Origin: Ceratopteris richardii
Lineage: Eukaryota; Streptophyta; Polypodiopsida; Polypodiales; Pteridaceae
Direction of reading: 5' to 3'
NCBI GenBank assembly: GCA_020310875.1
Contig: CM035416.1
Coordinates: 79,507,778 to 79,571,777 of the forward strand
Length of the DNA: 64,000 nucleotides
In this document: positions 1 through 11,049 of the stretch, piece by piece
Position numbering within the stretch: position 1 is the first letter of the stretch
How the letters are laid out: each line of letters begins with the position of its first letter
Translations under genes and position numbers: made by a program
Notes under the pieces: model-generated
The model's database searches: none
The model's input: the letters and a program-made list of their open reading frames with translations, nothing else
What the model was told of the DNA's origin: nothing

Positions 1-59
1 TGAACTAAAAGAGCTCTTGTAATTGTGTTGTGATCTTAATCAAAGCTTCCATTGTCTCA

Positions 60-710
60 CTCTTTGATCTTATGTGTGTGCGCGTGTTTGTATGTGTGTG
101 CATGCTTGTGTGATTCTCCATCACCACTTGTGCACATCACTTGCTCAAGGTCTTCATACCATCCTCATGTCTTCCCGGATTGACATTAAAGGAGGTGCTA
201 CTCACCACTGAGGTACAATGTGTCTATGTGTGTATATATATGTGTATGTGTATTTATGTGTGTGTGTATGCATGTCTATGTGTGTGTATGTGTGTGTATG
301 TATGTGTATGTATGTGTGTGTGTGTATGTTTGTGTGTGTGTGTATGTGTGTGTATGTGTGTGTGTGTCTATGTGTGTATGTGTGTGTCTCTATGTGTGTA
401 TATACATGTGTATGTGTATATATGTGTGTCTATGCATGTGTATGTGTGTGTGTAAATATGTGTGTATGTGCGTATGTGTGTGTATGTGTGTATGTGTCTA
501 TGTGTGTATGTGTGTGTGTGTATTTGTGCATGTATATGTGTGTGTATGTGTGTGTGTGTGTGTCTATGTGTGTTGTCTATGTGTGTATGTGTGTGTCTAT
601 GTGTCTATGTGTCTATGTGTCTATGTGTGCATCTATGTGTGTCTATATGTGTGTGTATGCATGTGTATGTGTGTGTGTAAATATGTGTGTATGTGTGTGT
701 ATGTGTCTAT
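60..710. repeat. TG/TATG simple-repeat array, left half
   Basis: Imperfect runs of TGTGTATG, TGTCTATG and TATGCATG. It is the left half of an array cut by the copia insertion and resumes at 5945. A short non-repetitive stretch (about 108-215) interrupts it. Open frames across it encode only Cys, Val, Tyr and Met and are low-complexity artefacts. Confidence 0.95.
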
Positions 711-1714
711 TGTTGGAACATCAAGCTTACACTATGCTTGAGGTGGATTTGATCTACATCAAAGGCTATCGCGTCGAAAGAATATCCGTTGGAGAGTTCT
801 TTTTCATATGCTCATTTATTGTACTTTTTTGAGAGATTTTTGATGGCTCATTTACCGTTGTAAAAGCCTTGAGCTTTACACATGTAAAGGTAGAAAGATA
901 GAACCCAAATCCCACCAATTTTTGGTGGTTGAAGTTGCATTCAATCAAGCAATCAATCACCTAAAAGTAGATCAAACTAGATCTTCACTTTTCCTAGATT
1001 GTAGGAAAGTGAATTGATTCCCTCCAACAACCATTCCCACCTTCATTTGAATTCAAATTTCTCTTGTAGAAGTCTTGGAACACTCCTAGCGTCTATATAA
1101 AGACTTGAAATCACTTGTACATTACATGGAAGCAATATACATACACTTGTGACCATCATTGTCTTGCTCCTTGAATTTTCTGCATCCTCTTCTTCACCAA
1201 CAGTAATCTTGCAGAGGCTTCTGCTCTCTCTCCAGAGCTTCAAATTGAGTCCATGATGAATCATTGGAAAGGTATTAGTGTCTAGTTTATGCCTCTAAAT
1301 TTTCATAGCATTTGGTTCATTAAATGGGGAGAAATCTGAGGTTTTCTATCTCGGGGTCAATCTCTGCGTATTCCTAAAAAATAGGAAGTACCACCGGTGA
1401 ATGTTGCATTCATTCCTATAGCATATTTGTGCATTCCATACACTCAAACCTATGTGTATCACTCCCATGAAAGGATTTCTTCTAATTGTAATCACGCTTG
1501 TTGCTATGGGACCCATGAACCTATCTGTTTTGTATCGACTCATTCTCCTTGATGCTCCAAAGTACATAGTGTGTTTCTTTGCACTTATCACATGCCTATA
1601 AGGTCTATTTGAGTCGTAAGCTCAAGGGCTGGTCTTGTGCCGGTTGTCTTGACCAAACTTCATCGCTTCGAAACGTATTTTTCTACCTTCGACAAGCTTC
1701 TCCAAGTTCTTTCA
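711..1714 (+). repeat. 5' LTR of copia 1
   Basis: About 1.0 kb, running from TGTTGG to TTTCA, with a TATA-like box TATATAAAG near 1094. The matching right LTR is at 4866-5944. The element boundary is fixed by the TCTAT duplication on its left. Confidence 0.93.
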
Positions 1715-1715
1715 G

Positions 1716-1727
1716 TGGTATCAGAGC
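1716..1727 (+). promoter_or_regulatory. Primer-binding site of copia 1
   Basis: TGGTATCAGAGC lies one base after the left LTR. It is the usual plant copia site complementary to the 3' end of initiator tRNA-Met, used to prime minus-strand DNA synthesis. Confidence 0.9.
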
Positions 1728-1737
1728 TAGATCAAGA

Positions 1738-4700
1738 TGGGTGACGACTTTCCCTCAATGATCGAGAAGCTTGATCGACACAACTACGCGGCTTGGAAAA
1801 TCAGAATGGAGGCCTATTTGCAAGGTAGAAAGCTTTATGGAATTGTAGTAGGTGATGAAGTTATGCCTATTCCAAGATCCATAGGAGGACCTACATAAGA
1901 GGAGACAGATAAGCTCACACTTTGGTGCGCAAGGGATGCTCAAGCAAGGTCATACATACTAAACTCTATCTCTGACTTTCTATTACCACATATTAGAGGA
2001 TGCAAGACATCTCAAGAGACATGGGATGCCCTCGAGACTTTCTTTTCTGCCAGTACCAAAGCAAGAAAGAATCATCTTTGGAACGAATTCAACCAAATGA
2101 AGAAGACACCTAAACAAACCATCACAGAGTCTGTTACCAAGGTCAAGGAGGTTGCGGATCAATTAGCATCCATTGGAGAGATGATTGAAGAAGAGGTCAT
2201 CATGAGGCAAATTCTCAACGGCATTCGAAGTGATAAGCAATGGCAATCCTTCACGACGGCTTATGATCTCATCATGGATGTGCAAACTCCAGACTTCAAC
2301 ATCTTTCTTGGACAACTCTTCAATCAAGAAGCCAACAATAGCATAAAGGAAGGTAACTCTTATCATGGTAATTCAACCAGTGCTCTATATGCAGATAAGA
2401 AGGATAAGAAGCAGAAAGGCAAGAAGAAGGAAGAAGATGAAGAAGAGACTTCCCAAGCCAACTTTGCAAGCAAGAGCAAGTGGAAAGGGAAGAAGAAAGG
2501 ACCAAAGAAAGACAAAGCCAAAGGTCAGAATATTCAACCTTGTGCCATATGCGATAAGACCAACCACACCACTCAGAATTGTTGGTTCAATGGGAAGACC
2601 CAAAAAGGAAGTGGAAGAGGTGGATATGGCAGCAATAGAGGTAGAGGTGGACACAACTTCAACAATAACAATAGAAGCTATAATATAAGGGACTACAACA
2701 ATTATTCAGAAGATCAACCACATGAAGACTCATTGCTTCTTATGAATCTAAGCCACAAAGAACGTAAAGAAGATGATCATTTGTTCTACATAGATTCAGG
2801 ATGTTCGAATCATGTTGTAGGAAACATTGCTCTTCTATCTGATTTGGAAAGTCCAAAGCATAGACATGAAGTGCAAACAGCGGATGACACAAAGCACAAT
2901 GTGGAGAAGATTGGTAATGTCAAAGCTTCCAATGGCAGGACAAACATTCTGAGTAAGGTTCTCTATGTACCCACTATCACTAAAAACCTAATAAGTGTAG
3001 GACAAATAGTTGAAAAAGGCTTGCAAGTTAGGTTCACCCACCATGGAGCTTTTGTGGAAGATCCATGTGAAGGGTTCAAGAAGATAGCCCGAGGTGAGAA
3101 GCATTGTAGGCTCTTTACTTTTGAAGTAGGAGAAACCAAGAACATAGCTCTATTCAACTTTGGGTCTCAAACCCTAAGTGAGCTTGAAGTGTGGCATAAG
3201 AGACTTGCTCATGTGAATGAAAGAACCTTGAAGGATATATGCAGGGATCAAAGTGTTCTAGGACTGTCGAACATATCAAAGCAACACATGATCAACAGGT
3301 GTGATGCATGTCAGATTAGGAAGGCACAAAGACAACCATTCAACCACAAAGGCTACATCCACAACAACTTATTGGACTTAGTACATACAGATGTATGGGG
3401 ACCAAGTCAAGAACCTTCATTGGCAGGATCAAGGTATTATGTCTCATTTATTGATGACCATAGTAGATGGATTGTTCTATACTTTATCAAAAGTAAGAAT
3501 GAAGTGTTTGATTGCTTCAAGAAGTATCTTGCACATGTGGAGAATCATACAGGTAGATCACTAAAGAAGCTCGGATTTGATGGAGGGGGAGAATACTTCT
3601 CCAAAGAGTTTGATGAGTTCTTGCAGGACAAAGGTATCAAAAGGGAAGTGACTACTAGGTACTCTCCTCAACTAAATGGAATTGCAGAGAGGAAACAAGA
3701 CATTGGTTGGATCAGCCCAAACAATGCTTGAAGAGAAGAAGTTGCCACATTATCTATGGGCAGAAGCTATTTCAACTGCTGTGTACCTTGTCAATAGACT
3801 ACCATCCAAATCACTTCAAGGTATGAATCCTTATGAAGCATGGCATGGAAGAAAACCTAGTCTTGGACATTGCAAGGTTTTTGGTTGTTTAGCTTATGTT
3901 CATGTACCATCACAAATAAGAGCTAAGCTAGATGAAAGGGCAACAAAGGCAGTGTTTATTGGATATGATTCAATTAAGATGGGTTACAGGTTCTTCAATC
4001 CTTCAACCAAGCAATTCACTACAAGTAGAGATGTTGTGTTTGAAGAACACAGGTCTTGGTATGATGAAGACAAACAAAAGATAACACTACCATATGATCT
4101 TGACTCTGACTCTCATCAATTAGGAAGCAAGCATGATACACAGGTCCAAGATCCAAGAAGTGATACAGACGATGACCAAGATGAAAGAGAAAGGGATTAC
4201 AATTGGAAGTCAAGAGGCAAAGCAAAGATGCAAGAGGTTGGAGAATGCTCCAAACAAGCACCTAGGAGATCAGTAAGAGAGAAGAAACAACCAGAAAGGT
4301 ATGGATATGATTCCACGTTTGTTACGAAGCATTCTATCTACTTGGCAAAAGACTCTATTTCAGAGGAACCCTCAACCTATGAAGAGGCAAAGGGAAACCC
4401 TAATTGGGAAAAGGCCATGAAAGAAGAGATGGATGCATTGCAGGAAATGGAAACTTGGGATTTGGTTCCAATGTCACCAAATCAAAAGGTAATTGATTGC
4501 AGATGGGTATATAAAGTTAAAAGAAATTCAGATGGATCAGTTTGCAGGTACAAGGCTAGATTAGTTGCCAAAGGATGCTCACAAACTCATGGTATAGACT
4601 ATGAGGAAACATTCTCACCAGTTGTAAAGATGACTACAATTAGGACATTGATAAGTGTAGTTGCTGCAAGGAATTGGAGACTCCTCCAACTTGATGTGAA

Positions 4701-4833
4701 AAATGCATTCTTAAATGGTTGGATAAGTGAAGAGGTATACATGTCACAACCAGATATGATGACGAAGGCACTTGATGGAATAAAGCTTTGTAGATTCAAA
4801 GCTATGGTAGGTATTCAACCTATCAGAGAATGA
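1738..4833 (+). pseudogene. copia 1 gag-pol remains
   Basis: Gag starts at the ATG near 1738 (MGDDFPSMIEKLD). It includes a lysine-rich stretch and a CCHC knuckle near 2540-2590 (CAICDKTNH...C), followed by a glycine/arginine/asparagine-rich tail. The protease motif FYIDSGCSNH is near 2785. The GAG-pre-integrase motif WHKRLAH is near 3190, then CDACQIRKA, then integrase DDE-type segments such as HTDVWGP. Reverse transcriptase segments follow, including DVKNAFLNG near 4690. The order protease-integrase-RT identifies Ty1/copia. It is not intact. Confidence 0.92.
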
Positions 4834-4853
4834 AGACTTAAGCATACTTTAGC

Positions 4854-4865
4854 TTGAGGGGGAGC
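4854..4865 (+). promoter_or_regulatory. Polypurine tract of copia 1
   Basis: TGAGGGGGAGC lies directly before the right LTR, where plus-strand DNA synthesis is primed in LTR elements. Confidence 0.8.
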
Positions 4866-5944
4866 TGTTGGAACATCAAGCTTACACTATGCTTGAGGTG
4901 GATTTGATCTACATCAAAGGCTATCGTGTCGAAAGAATATCCGTTGGAGAGTTCTTTTTCATAGGCTCATTTATTGTATTTTTTTGAGAGATTTTTGATG
5001 GCTCATTTACCGTTGTAAAAGCCTTGAGCTTTACACATGTAAAGGTAGAAAGATAGAACCCAAATCCCACGAATTTGTGGTGGTTGAAGTTGCATTCAAT
5101 CAAGCAATCAATCACCTAAAAATAAATCAAACTAGATCTTCACTTTTCTTAGATTGTAGGAAAGTGAATTGATTCCCTCCAACAACCATTCCCACTTTCA
5201 TTTGAATTCAAATTTCTCTTGTAGAAGTCGTGGAACACTCCTAGAGTCTATATAAAGACTTGAAATCACTTGTACATTACATGGAAGAAATATACATACA
5301 CTTGTGACCATCATTGTCTTGCTCCTTGAATTTTCTGCATCCTCTTCTTCGCCAACAGTAATATTGCAGAGGCTGCTGCTCTCTCTACAGAGCTCCAAAT
5401 TGAGTCTAAGATAACTCATTAGAAAGTTATTAGTGTCTAGTTTATTCTTGTAAATTTTCATAGCATTTTGTTCAGTAGATTGGGAGAAATCGGAGGTTTT
5501 CTATCTCAGGGTGAATCTCTATGTATTCCTGAAAAATAGGAAGTACCACCGGTGAATGTTGCATTCATTCCTATAGCATATTTTGCTTATTCCTTATACT
5601 TTTGTGCATTCCATACACCCAACCATATGTGTATCACTCCCATGAAAGGATTTTTTCTAACTGTAATCACGCTGGTCGCTATGGGCATTTGAAGTTCATT
5701 GTCTCTTCCATAGATAGCAAGTTTTTTGAGCTAGTCGACCCGCGAACCTATCTGTTTTGTATCGACTCATTCTCCTTGATGCTGCAAAGTACATAGTGTG
5801 TTTCTTTGTACTTATCACATTCCTATAAGGTCTATTTGAGTCTCCATAAGCTCAAGGGTTGGTCTTCTGCCGGTTGGCTTGACCAAACTTCATCGCTTTG
5901 AAACGCATTTTTCTACCTTCGACAAGCTTCTCCAAGTTCTTTCA
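4866..5944 (+). repeat. 3' LTR of copia 1
   Basis: About 1.08 kb, matching the left LTR end to end, with a TATA-like box near 5249. It is followed by the target duplication TCTAT at 5945-5949. Confidence 0.93.
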
Positions 5945-6157
5945 TCTATGTGCATATGTGTGTGTGTATGTGTGTGTGTATATGTGTGTGTGTATGTGTG
6001 TGTGTATGTGTGTGTGTCTATGTGTGTTTCTATGTGTGTATATACGTGTGTATGTGTATATATGTATGTGTATGCATGTGTATGTGTGTGTGTAAATCTC
6101 TGTGTATGTGTGTGTGTATGTGTGTGTATGTGTCTATGTGTGTGTGTGTGTCTATGT

Positions 6158-6194
<37 letters not shown>

Positions 6195-6750
6195 CATGTG
6201 TATGTGTATATATGTTTGTGTATGCATGTGTATGTGTGTGTAAATGTGTGTGGATGTGTGTGTGTATGTGTGTGTGTATGTGTGTGTGTATGTGTGTGTA
6301 TGTGTGTGTATGTGTGTGTATGTGTGTGTGTATGTGTGTGTGTATGTGTCTATGTGTGTATGCATGTGTATGTGTGTGTGTATCTATGTGTATATGTGTG
6401 TGTGTGTCTATGTGTTTATGTGTGTGCCTATGTGTGTATCTTTGTGTGTGTGTGTGTGTGCATGTGTATGTGTATGTGTGTGTGTAAATTTGTGTGTATG
6501 TGTGTGTATGTGGGTATATGTGTATGTGTGTGTGTATGTGTGTGTGTATGTGTGTGTGTATGTGTGTGTATGTGTGTGTATGTGTGTGTGTCTATGTGTG
6601 TATATACGTGTGTGTGTGTGTATATAAGTGTGTGTATGCATGTGTATGTGTGTGTGTAAATCTATGTGTATGTGTGTGTATGTGTGTGTATGTGTGTGTA
6701 TGTGTGTATGTGTGTATGTGTGTATGTCTGTGTGTCTGTGTGTCTATGTG
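5945..6750. repeat. TG/TATG simple-repeat array, right half
   Basis: Continuation of the array at 60-710 beyond the copia insertion, built of the same TGTGTATG and TGTCTATG units. It passes directly into the CACTA subterminal region at about 6752 (GCCAACGTCGCTAAT). The same transition is seen near 26638 (GCCAACGCCACTAAT). Confidence 0.95.
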
Positions 6751-6751
6751 T

Positions 6752-6989
6752 GCCAACGTCGCTAATAGCATCGTTCATTAGCGATGTTATTTGTAACGGT
6801 GGCCACTAGCACCACATAAGCAATGATTTGCATCACTTATGCGACGGTTCTTCTTTTTTGTAAATGAAAATAGTGGTCATCGCTTATGCAATGCTCTCTT
6901 GACTAAGCATTGCATAAGTGAAAAAACTTGCTTCTTTTTTCGATGGGGAGCATCACTACAACCCCCCCCCCCCCTTGTTTTTAGTAGTG
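6752..6989 (+). repeat. CACTA subterminal repeats and right terminus, copy 1
   Basis: Several copies of a near-palindromic motif of the form GCATCRCTTATGCGAYG occur at about 6830-6846, 6878-6894 and 6905-6920. A C-run and the terminus TTTTTAGTAGTG follow. In En/Spm elements, subterminal repeats of this kind are bound by the element's TnpA-type protein. The same motif family occurs at 26608-26799 inside the second CACTA end. Confidence 0.75.
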
Positions 6990-7504
6990 TAGGCCACTAG
7001 GTTGACATTCATAGTGAAAATAAAGGGTTCCTCCTACCATGTAGTTTCCCCATATAACCCTAATGAGGAAAGTGCGAAGTGGGGATTCTCCCTTCTGCAA
7101 GGGCCAAGGGATGACCCCCTTGGAGAAAAAGGCCAAGATGGTAGGAGTGTGGTCATGGAGATTTTTTTTGAAAATTATATTTTGCCAATTATTTTTTCTC
7201 TTGCGACTATGTTTGTCACCGAATCCCATTGTAAAATCTATATAACCATTGCCTATGCAAAGCTCTAAATACCAATGCCTATGCAAAGCTCTAAATACCA
7301 TTGCAGACTAGCGAGCCCTTTGTATAGAGCCTTTCTAGATTTCTATCTACAATCCACATTGAGAGTTCGCATGTATACAACACCATCTTTTAGCTACGAT
7401 CATCTTGGAAATTTGAGATTTTGAGTTTTCTATTACAAAGTTTTGGTTTCCTCTTAGTTCTCATTTTTCTCATCTTTATTTATTGGTTTATTCTATTGTG
7501 CTAC
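6990..7504. other. No gene seen; short 27-bp tandem duplication
   Basis: I see no supported coding region here. A 27-bp unit (CCAATGCCTATGCAAAGCTC plus 7 bases) occurs twice in a row at about 7245-7298. This is flanking DNA next to the right end of the first CACTA. Confidence 0.6.
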
Positions 7505-7860
7505 TTATTCTTTCAAAGATTATGTACATGTGCCTAAACAACTTTGTGAGAGGCTAGATATCAAATTTAGGAGGTGCACTTTTCTATGCTATTGCATATG
7601 TGGACATTTTGGATATCGCTTATGGGATCCGGTTTCTAGGAAGATAATCCATTGTGGTGATGTCATCTTAAACAAGATGGTGCTCTACTAGCGACTTGAA
7701 AACGAAGTGTAGACTAAGAAAATCCTCTTTGATAGTTGAAGCACACCCGATTGTAAGATTCCACATACTCTGGCTGAAATTCCATACAAGGTGGAGAATG
7801 TTTCTCCTCTAGTCGAGAATGCGGCCCAACATCTTGGTGATCATATGATGGAGGTACCAT
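7505..7860 (+). pseudogene. copia integrase-end fragment (fossil)
   Basis: A frame around 7610-7685 reads GYRLWDPVSRKIIHCGDVI. This closely follows the copia motif between integrase and reverse transcriptase (GYRLWDP...RDVIF). Upstream codons fit the preceding 'VPKQ..KLD.K...CIF.GY' pattern. Only a scrap remains, with no LTR recognised near it. Confidence 0.65.
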
Positions 7861-8069
7861 GTTCAACATTATCGACATAAGAGACACCTTCTCTATGGCA
7901 TTTATGAAAGGTATAAGGGCCCTAGAAAGTATGTTCTAGGGGGGCGAAATTGATCTCTTGGAGCAAGAACTAGTCTTTAAGAACCTTCCCAATGCCTACT
8001 TTCACTATGGCATGCAAGTTCATTGAATGAAGGAATGTTCTTCGAAGAAAAAGGGACAAGAGGTCAATC

Positions 8070-8330
8070 TTGAGGATAAAAGAAGTGCAAAGCTACCTCA
8101 AGTGCAAACTAACCCTGCCAATCTTTTCACCATATGGAGAAGCACTTGTAAGATATGGAATTGGGCCAAAATCTATGGATCTTGAACCCAATATAGATGC
8201 TTTTGCAGAAATGTGCCATCAAAGAAGGAGAAATCGCAAGCCCTTTCTTGAAGCCATGCCATCAAATGTGGAAACTTCTAGATCTCACCTTCTTGATAAC
8301 GAAATCAATCTCCTAAATTTGAGTTGAATG
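8070..8330 (+). pseudogene. Repeat fragment, probably gypsy gag-derived (fossil)
   Basis: An 85-codon frame with no recognised domain. A diverged copy lies at 12850-13060 (shared string GAAGCACTTGTNAGATATGG and following text). That copy directly follows a gypsy-like gag and knuckle, so this piece is probably from the same retroelement family. Confidence 0.45.
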
Positions 8331-8639
8331 CCATTATTGGGCATCCATCTCAAATTTTGGTTGATCATGGCTATCGATTGATCCCTAGGGGAAAATCTTC
8401 TAGTTGTTAGGTATTCTAATGGAATTCGATGTTTTGATGTGTCAACAATGGAACTAGGCTCTTTCTAAGCTCAACAACAAGTTGGCACACTGAAAAGGTA
8501 TGTACATCAACCTCGTGGGGTGAGCTATGGTGGTTAACATGTTCCTTATTTCTTTGATTATTTAATTTCTTTCTTGTTGGAGACCAAAGGACCAAGATAT
8601 TGTTGAATTGGAAAGAATTTGCAAACAACTTTCTCTAGA

Positions 8640-9240
8640 AGAGAGACCCTAACAAGAGGGGTGTCCTTAAAATTAAATGGGCTACTTGCATAAGCCAAAA
8701 ATATCAAAGTGGTTTGGGGATTCTAGACATTGAAGGAATGACCAATAAATTGGTGGCAAAATGGTTGGACCAATGTAAAAGCTAACAAAATTTGCCAAAC
8801 CTCTCCATGGTGTAAAAGATTCCTTCATGGCAACAAGGACTTGGAACACATCTTCTTTTCCTGCCCCAAGACAATGCTAGTCTCCTTGGGAGAGTCCTAT
8901 TGCTACAGGGGCAAATAAACTAGAAGCAAGTGCTATTGGATGAAGCCATCGCTTGTCCCTCAGCAGTCTTGAATGCTATAAGAGGTGAGACCCTTTGGAA
9001 GATCTCGAAAAAGAGATGTGGTGCCAAATTTGGTAGCCCTCCTAAGGAATGGTCAATCAAAAAATTTCTTTTCCTTTTATTCAAAAGAATTTCCAATTGT
9101 AAGAAGTCCTCCCTTTATTAGAAATCATAGAGTGTTTTTCCTTGAGAGCAACAAAATTAAAAGTAAGTGGGCCCCCCATGAGGGGGATGAAAGGGTTATC
9201 AAACTTCTTTGTAATGTCTTCTAGAAAGTTTTAAGCAACC
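8640..9240 (+). pseudogene. LINE (L1-like) ORF2 C-terminal fragment
   Basis: Codons near 8670-8760 read like the end of a plant LINE reverse transcriptase (KWATCISQKYQSGLGILDIE), the usual 'K.GGLGI.D.' segment. About 100 bp later comes a zinc-binding-like stretch (LEHIFFSCPKT near 8838) matching the zf-RVT motif 'LEHLFF.CP'. Frames are interrupted, so it is a dead 3' fragment. No endonuclease or YADD box is present. The following T-rich and A-rich stretches may be its 3' end. Confidence 0.6.
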
Positions 9241-9369
9241 CCTTCTGGGATTCATGGGAGTCACATGGGTGCTACGCTCGTTTACTTGTACAATTGTTCT
9301 TTCTATTAATTAATTTTTGGGAGAGTCCGCTATTGTCGAACTTCCTTTTGGAAAAAAAAGGACAACCCT

Positions 9370-10270
9370 CAACACATTTGTGTTGAGATGGATGTAAGAA
9401 GAGCTCCTCAAGGGGATTTTCAAGACTTTGATAGTTCAAACGAGTTGTTGGGTCTTCAAATAGTTTGAGCCAATTACCTTGGAAAGCCTTGGATCTCTAT
9501 ATCCTAGTAGTGGCTAAGGGTGCAATGCCTTTTATTTAAGAGGTTCAGGGGGTTCCATGGATGCTATGCTCTCCTTTCATCATACTTTCAATTAATTCAA
9601 GCTAAACTTGAACATTACATCTCAATGATAGAACTTCGTTTAAAGAAAAAAAGGAATGTTTGAGAAATTTCTTGACCTAAATGCTCCAAGAATCTTAAAA
9701 GACTCTTGATAGTCAAGTAATCAGCTTATCCGTGGCTACTCTAAAATGCAACACAGCTCTTGGCCATCATGGAATTCCTAACAACTTTCTAACACAAAAT
9801 CAAACAAGTGTAAGCTGTCTTTGAACGTTCTTTATTGAGTGGACAGATGGTCCCGCGTAGCCATTCAAAGTTGACAAAGTACATGAGCGATTCGTCAAAG
9901 ATTACGTAGAAAATGGTGAGATATGTGAGCAATTCAAAGATGGTGGCCTCATATTTCAAAAGGCATCTCAATGCATTCCCCCTTGGTTTCATGAAGTCGT
10001 ACACTCAAAGTAGGCTCATTTATGATCACATAAGTACCATCTTCGTCAACAACATTCAAGGTAGATGCTTTCCACATAAGAATTTCTTTCTTGTTCTCAA
10101 TAACCAGGTACCACATGTCCTTGAATTCCTATCTTGACTCTTCTTGGTGTCGAGACATCCCAAGGTTGGGAAGACTATGGTCTATCACCAAGCGAGTATT
10201 GTGTAGAGTTTGGAGCCAAGAGAGAGAGTTCACTACTGAAGTTTTGAAGAGATAACCTTGAAGGTGATCA
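9370..10270. repeat. Dispersed repeat, copy A
   Basis: It aligns by eye with 32615-34230. Shared landmarks are a 'TTTGTGTTGAGA' start, 'GGATCTCTATATCCTAGTAG', 'AGACTCTTGATAGTCAAG' and 'GAGACATCCCAAGGTTGGGA'. This copy lacks the SINE that interrupts copy B and so shows the empty site near 9660-9675. Its oligo-A stretches near 9355 and 9645 resemble LINE 3' ends, but the family is not certain. Confidence 0.65.
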
Positions 10271-10439
10271 ATAAACCAAAAATTTGATTGATCACTCATT
10301 GGACGTGAGATGACACCAATAGGTATCATGCGTGTAGTATCATGGGGTTGCTTAGACATCTCACATCTAGTAGCACATAAGGGTGGCACAATGTGCACAT
10401 AGCCACAAAAACTTTTTAATTTGGAATTCATAAAGTCCA

Positions 10440-10940
10440 AGTATCATGACTGGTTGAGTTTTCGTATCGCCACACCAAAATTCCCATGGGTCATGATACT
10501 TGGTAGGTATCGTGTATCACTGATACCTTATACTCCCCATGTATCGCGATACATAAGTATTGTGTATCACCAGGTTATGTATCATGAGCTCTGTGTATAA
10601 TGTATCATCGGTACCAAAGTGTATCATGTATCGCAATCCACTATGGTATCATGGTCATGTGTACTCAAGTATTGTGGATCGTGCACATCCATGTATCATG
10701 TATCGTAGCTTAGTTAAGTATCACATCATTTAGAACTTGTATCGTGTATCATCGAGGGAAAGTATTGTGTATCGTGATCGAGCCAAGTATCGTATTGTAG
10801 AATCATGTATCGTTAGTAGGGGAAGTATCAAGTATCTTGAGTCTCCTAAGTATCGTGTAGGGTGAGAGGATGCAAGTTTCATATCAACTAAGATAGTGTC
10901 GTGTATCATCAAGAACCTCAAGTATCATGTATCATGGAGA
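10440..10940. repeat. Degenerate GTATC-rich tract
   Basis: GTATC occurs about 25 times in 500 bp, usually as GTATCGTG, GTATCATG or TGTATCATCG. Units are spaced irregularly at roughly 12-30 bp with different words between. Some neighbours form GTATC/GATAC palindromes. It is not a clean tandem array and does not code convincingly on either strand. Confidence 0.7.
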
Positions 10941-11049
10941 AAGGAAAATGGCTCAAAAGGACGAAGAAGTGAAAATCAAACATTTCTAGTGCTTAAATAC
11001 TGATTTAAATTTCACCTTATACTTGATAGATCACCCCAAGGAGACCTAG

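Larger units (their letters stand above)
711..5944 (+). mobile_element. Ty1/copia LTR retrotransposon, copia 1 (fossil)
   Basis: The two LTRs both start TGTTGGAACATC and end TTCTTTCA. The element is flanked by a 5-bp target duplication TCTAT (706-710 and 5945-5949). The primer site TGGTATCAGAGC follows the left LTR and a purine tract precedes the right LTR. Parts seen in copia order are gag with a CCHC knuckle, protease, integrase and part of the reverse transcriptase. It is broken, with a small number of breaks. The LTRs look only a few percent different by eye apart from one length difference, so it is relatively young for this window. It inserted into the TG/TATG array of the first CACTA element. 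Confidence 0.93.
1..6989 (+). mobile_element. CACTA (En/Spm-like) element, right-hand part, copy 1
   Basis: This is the 3' part of a DNA transposon whose left part lies outside the window. It ends in TAGTG at 6985-6989, the mirror of the CACTA terminus. About 240 bp of subterminal repeats lie just inside that end, and a TG/TATG array of over 1.4 kb lies inside those. The same order (array, subterminal repeats, TAGTG) occurs at 21665-26855, so both belong to one family. The array is split by a copia element at 711-5944. No transposase remains in this part. The orientation is called from the second copy, where the transposase reads toward the TAGTG end. Confidence 0.7.

Noticed and set aside
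218-832. Long Cys/Val/Tyr/Met open frame over the TG/TATG array
   Set aside because: Such repeats lack stop codons in several frames. The protein is pure low complexity and overlaps the LTR start.
6955-6989. CACTAC...TAGTG read as a tiny complete CACTA element
   Set aside because: Only about 35 bp, and the C-run between is part of the larger element's terminus, as in copy 2.
6981-7301. Minus-strand 106-codon frame next to the CACTA end
   Set aside because: It includes the 27-bp tandem duplication and CACTA terminus sequence, and there is no recognisable domain.
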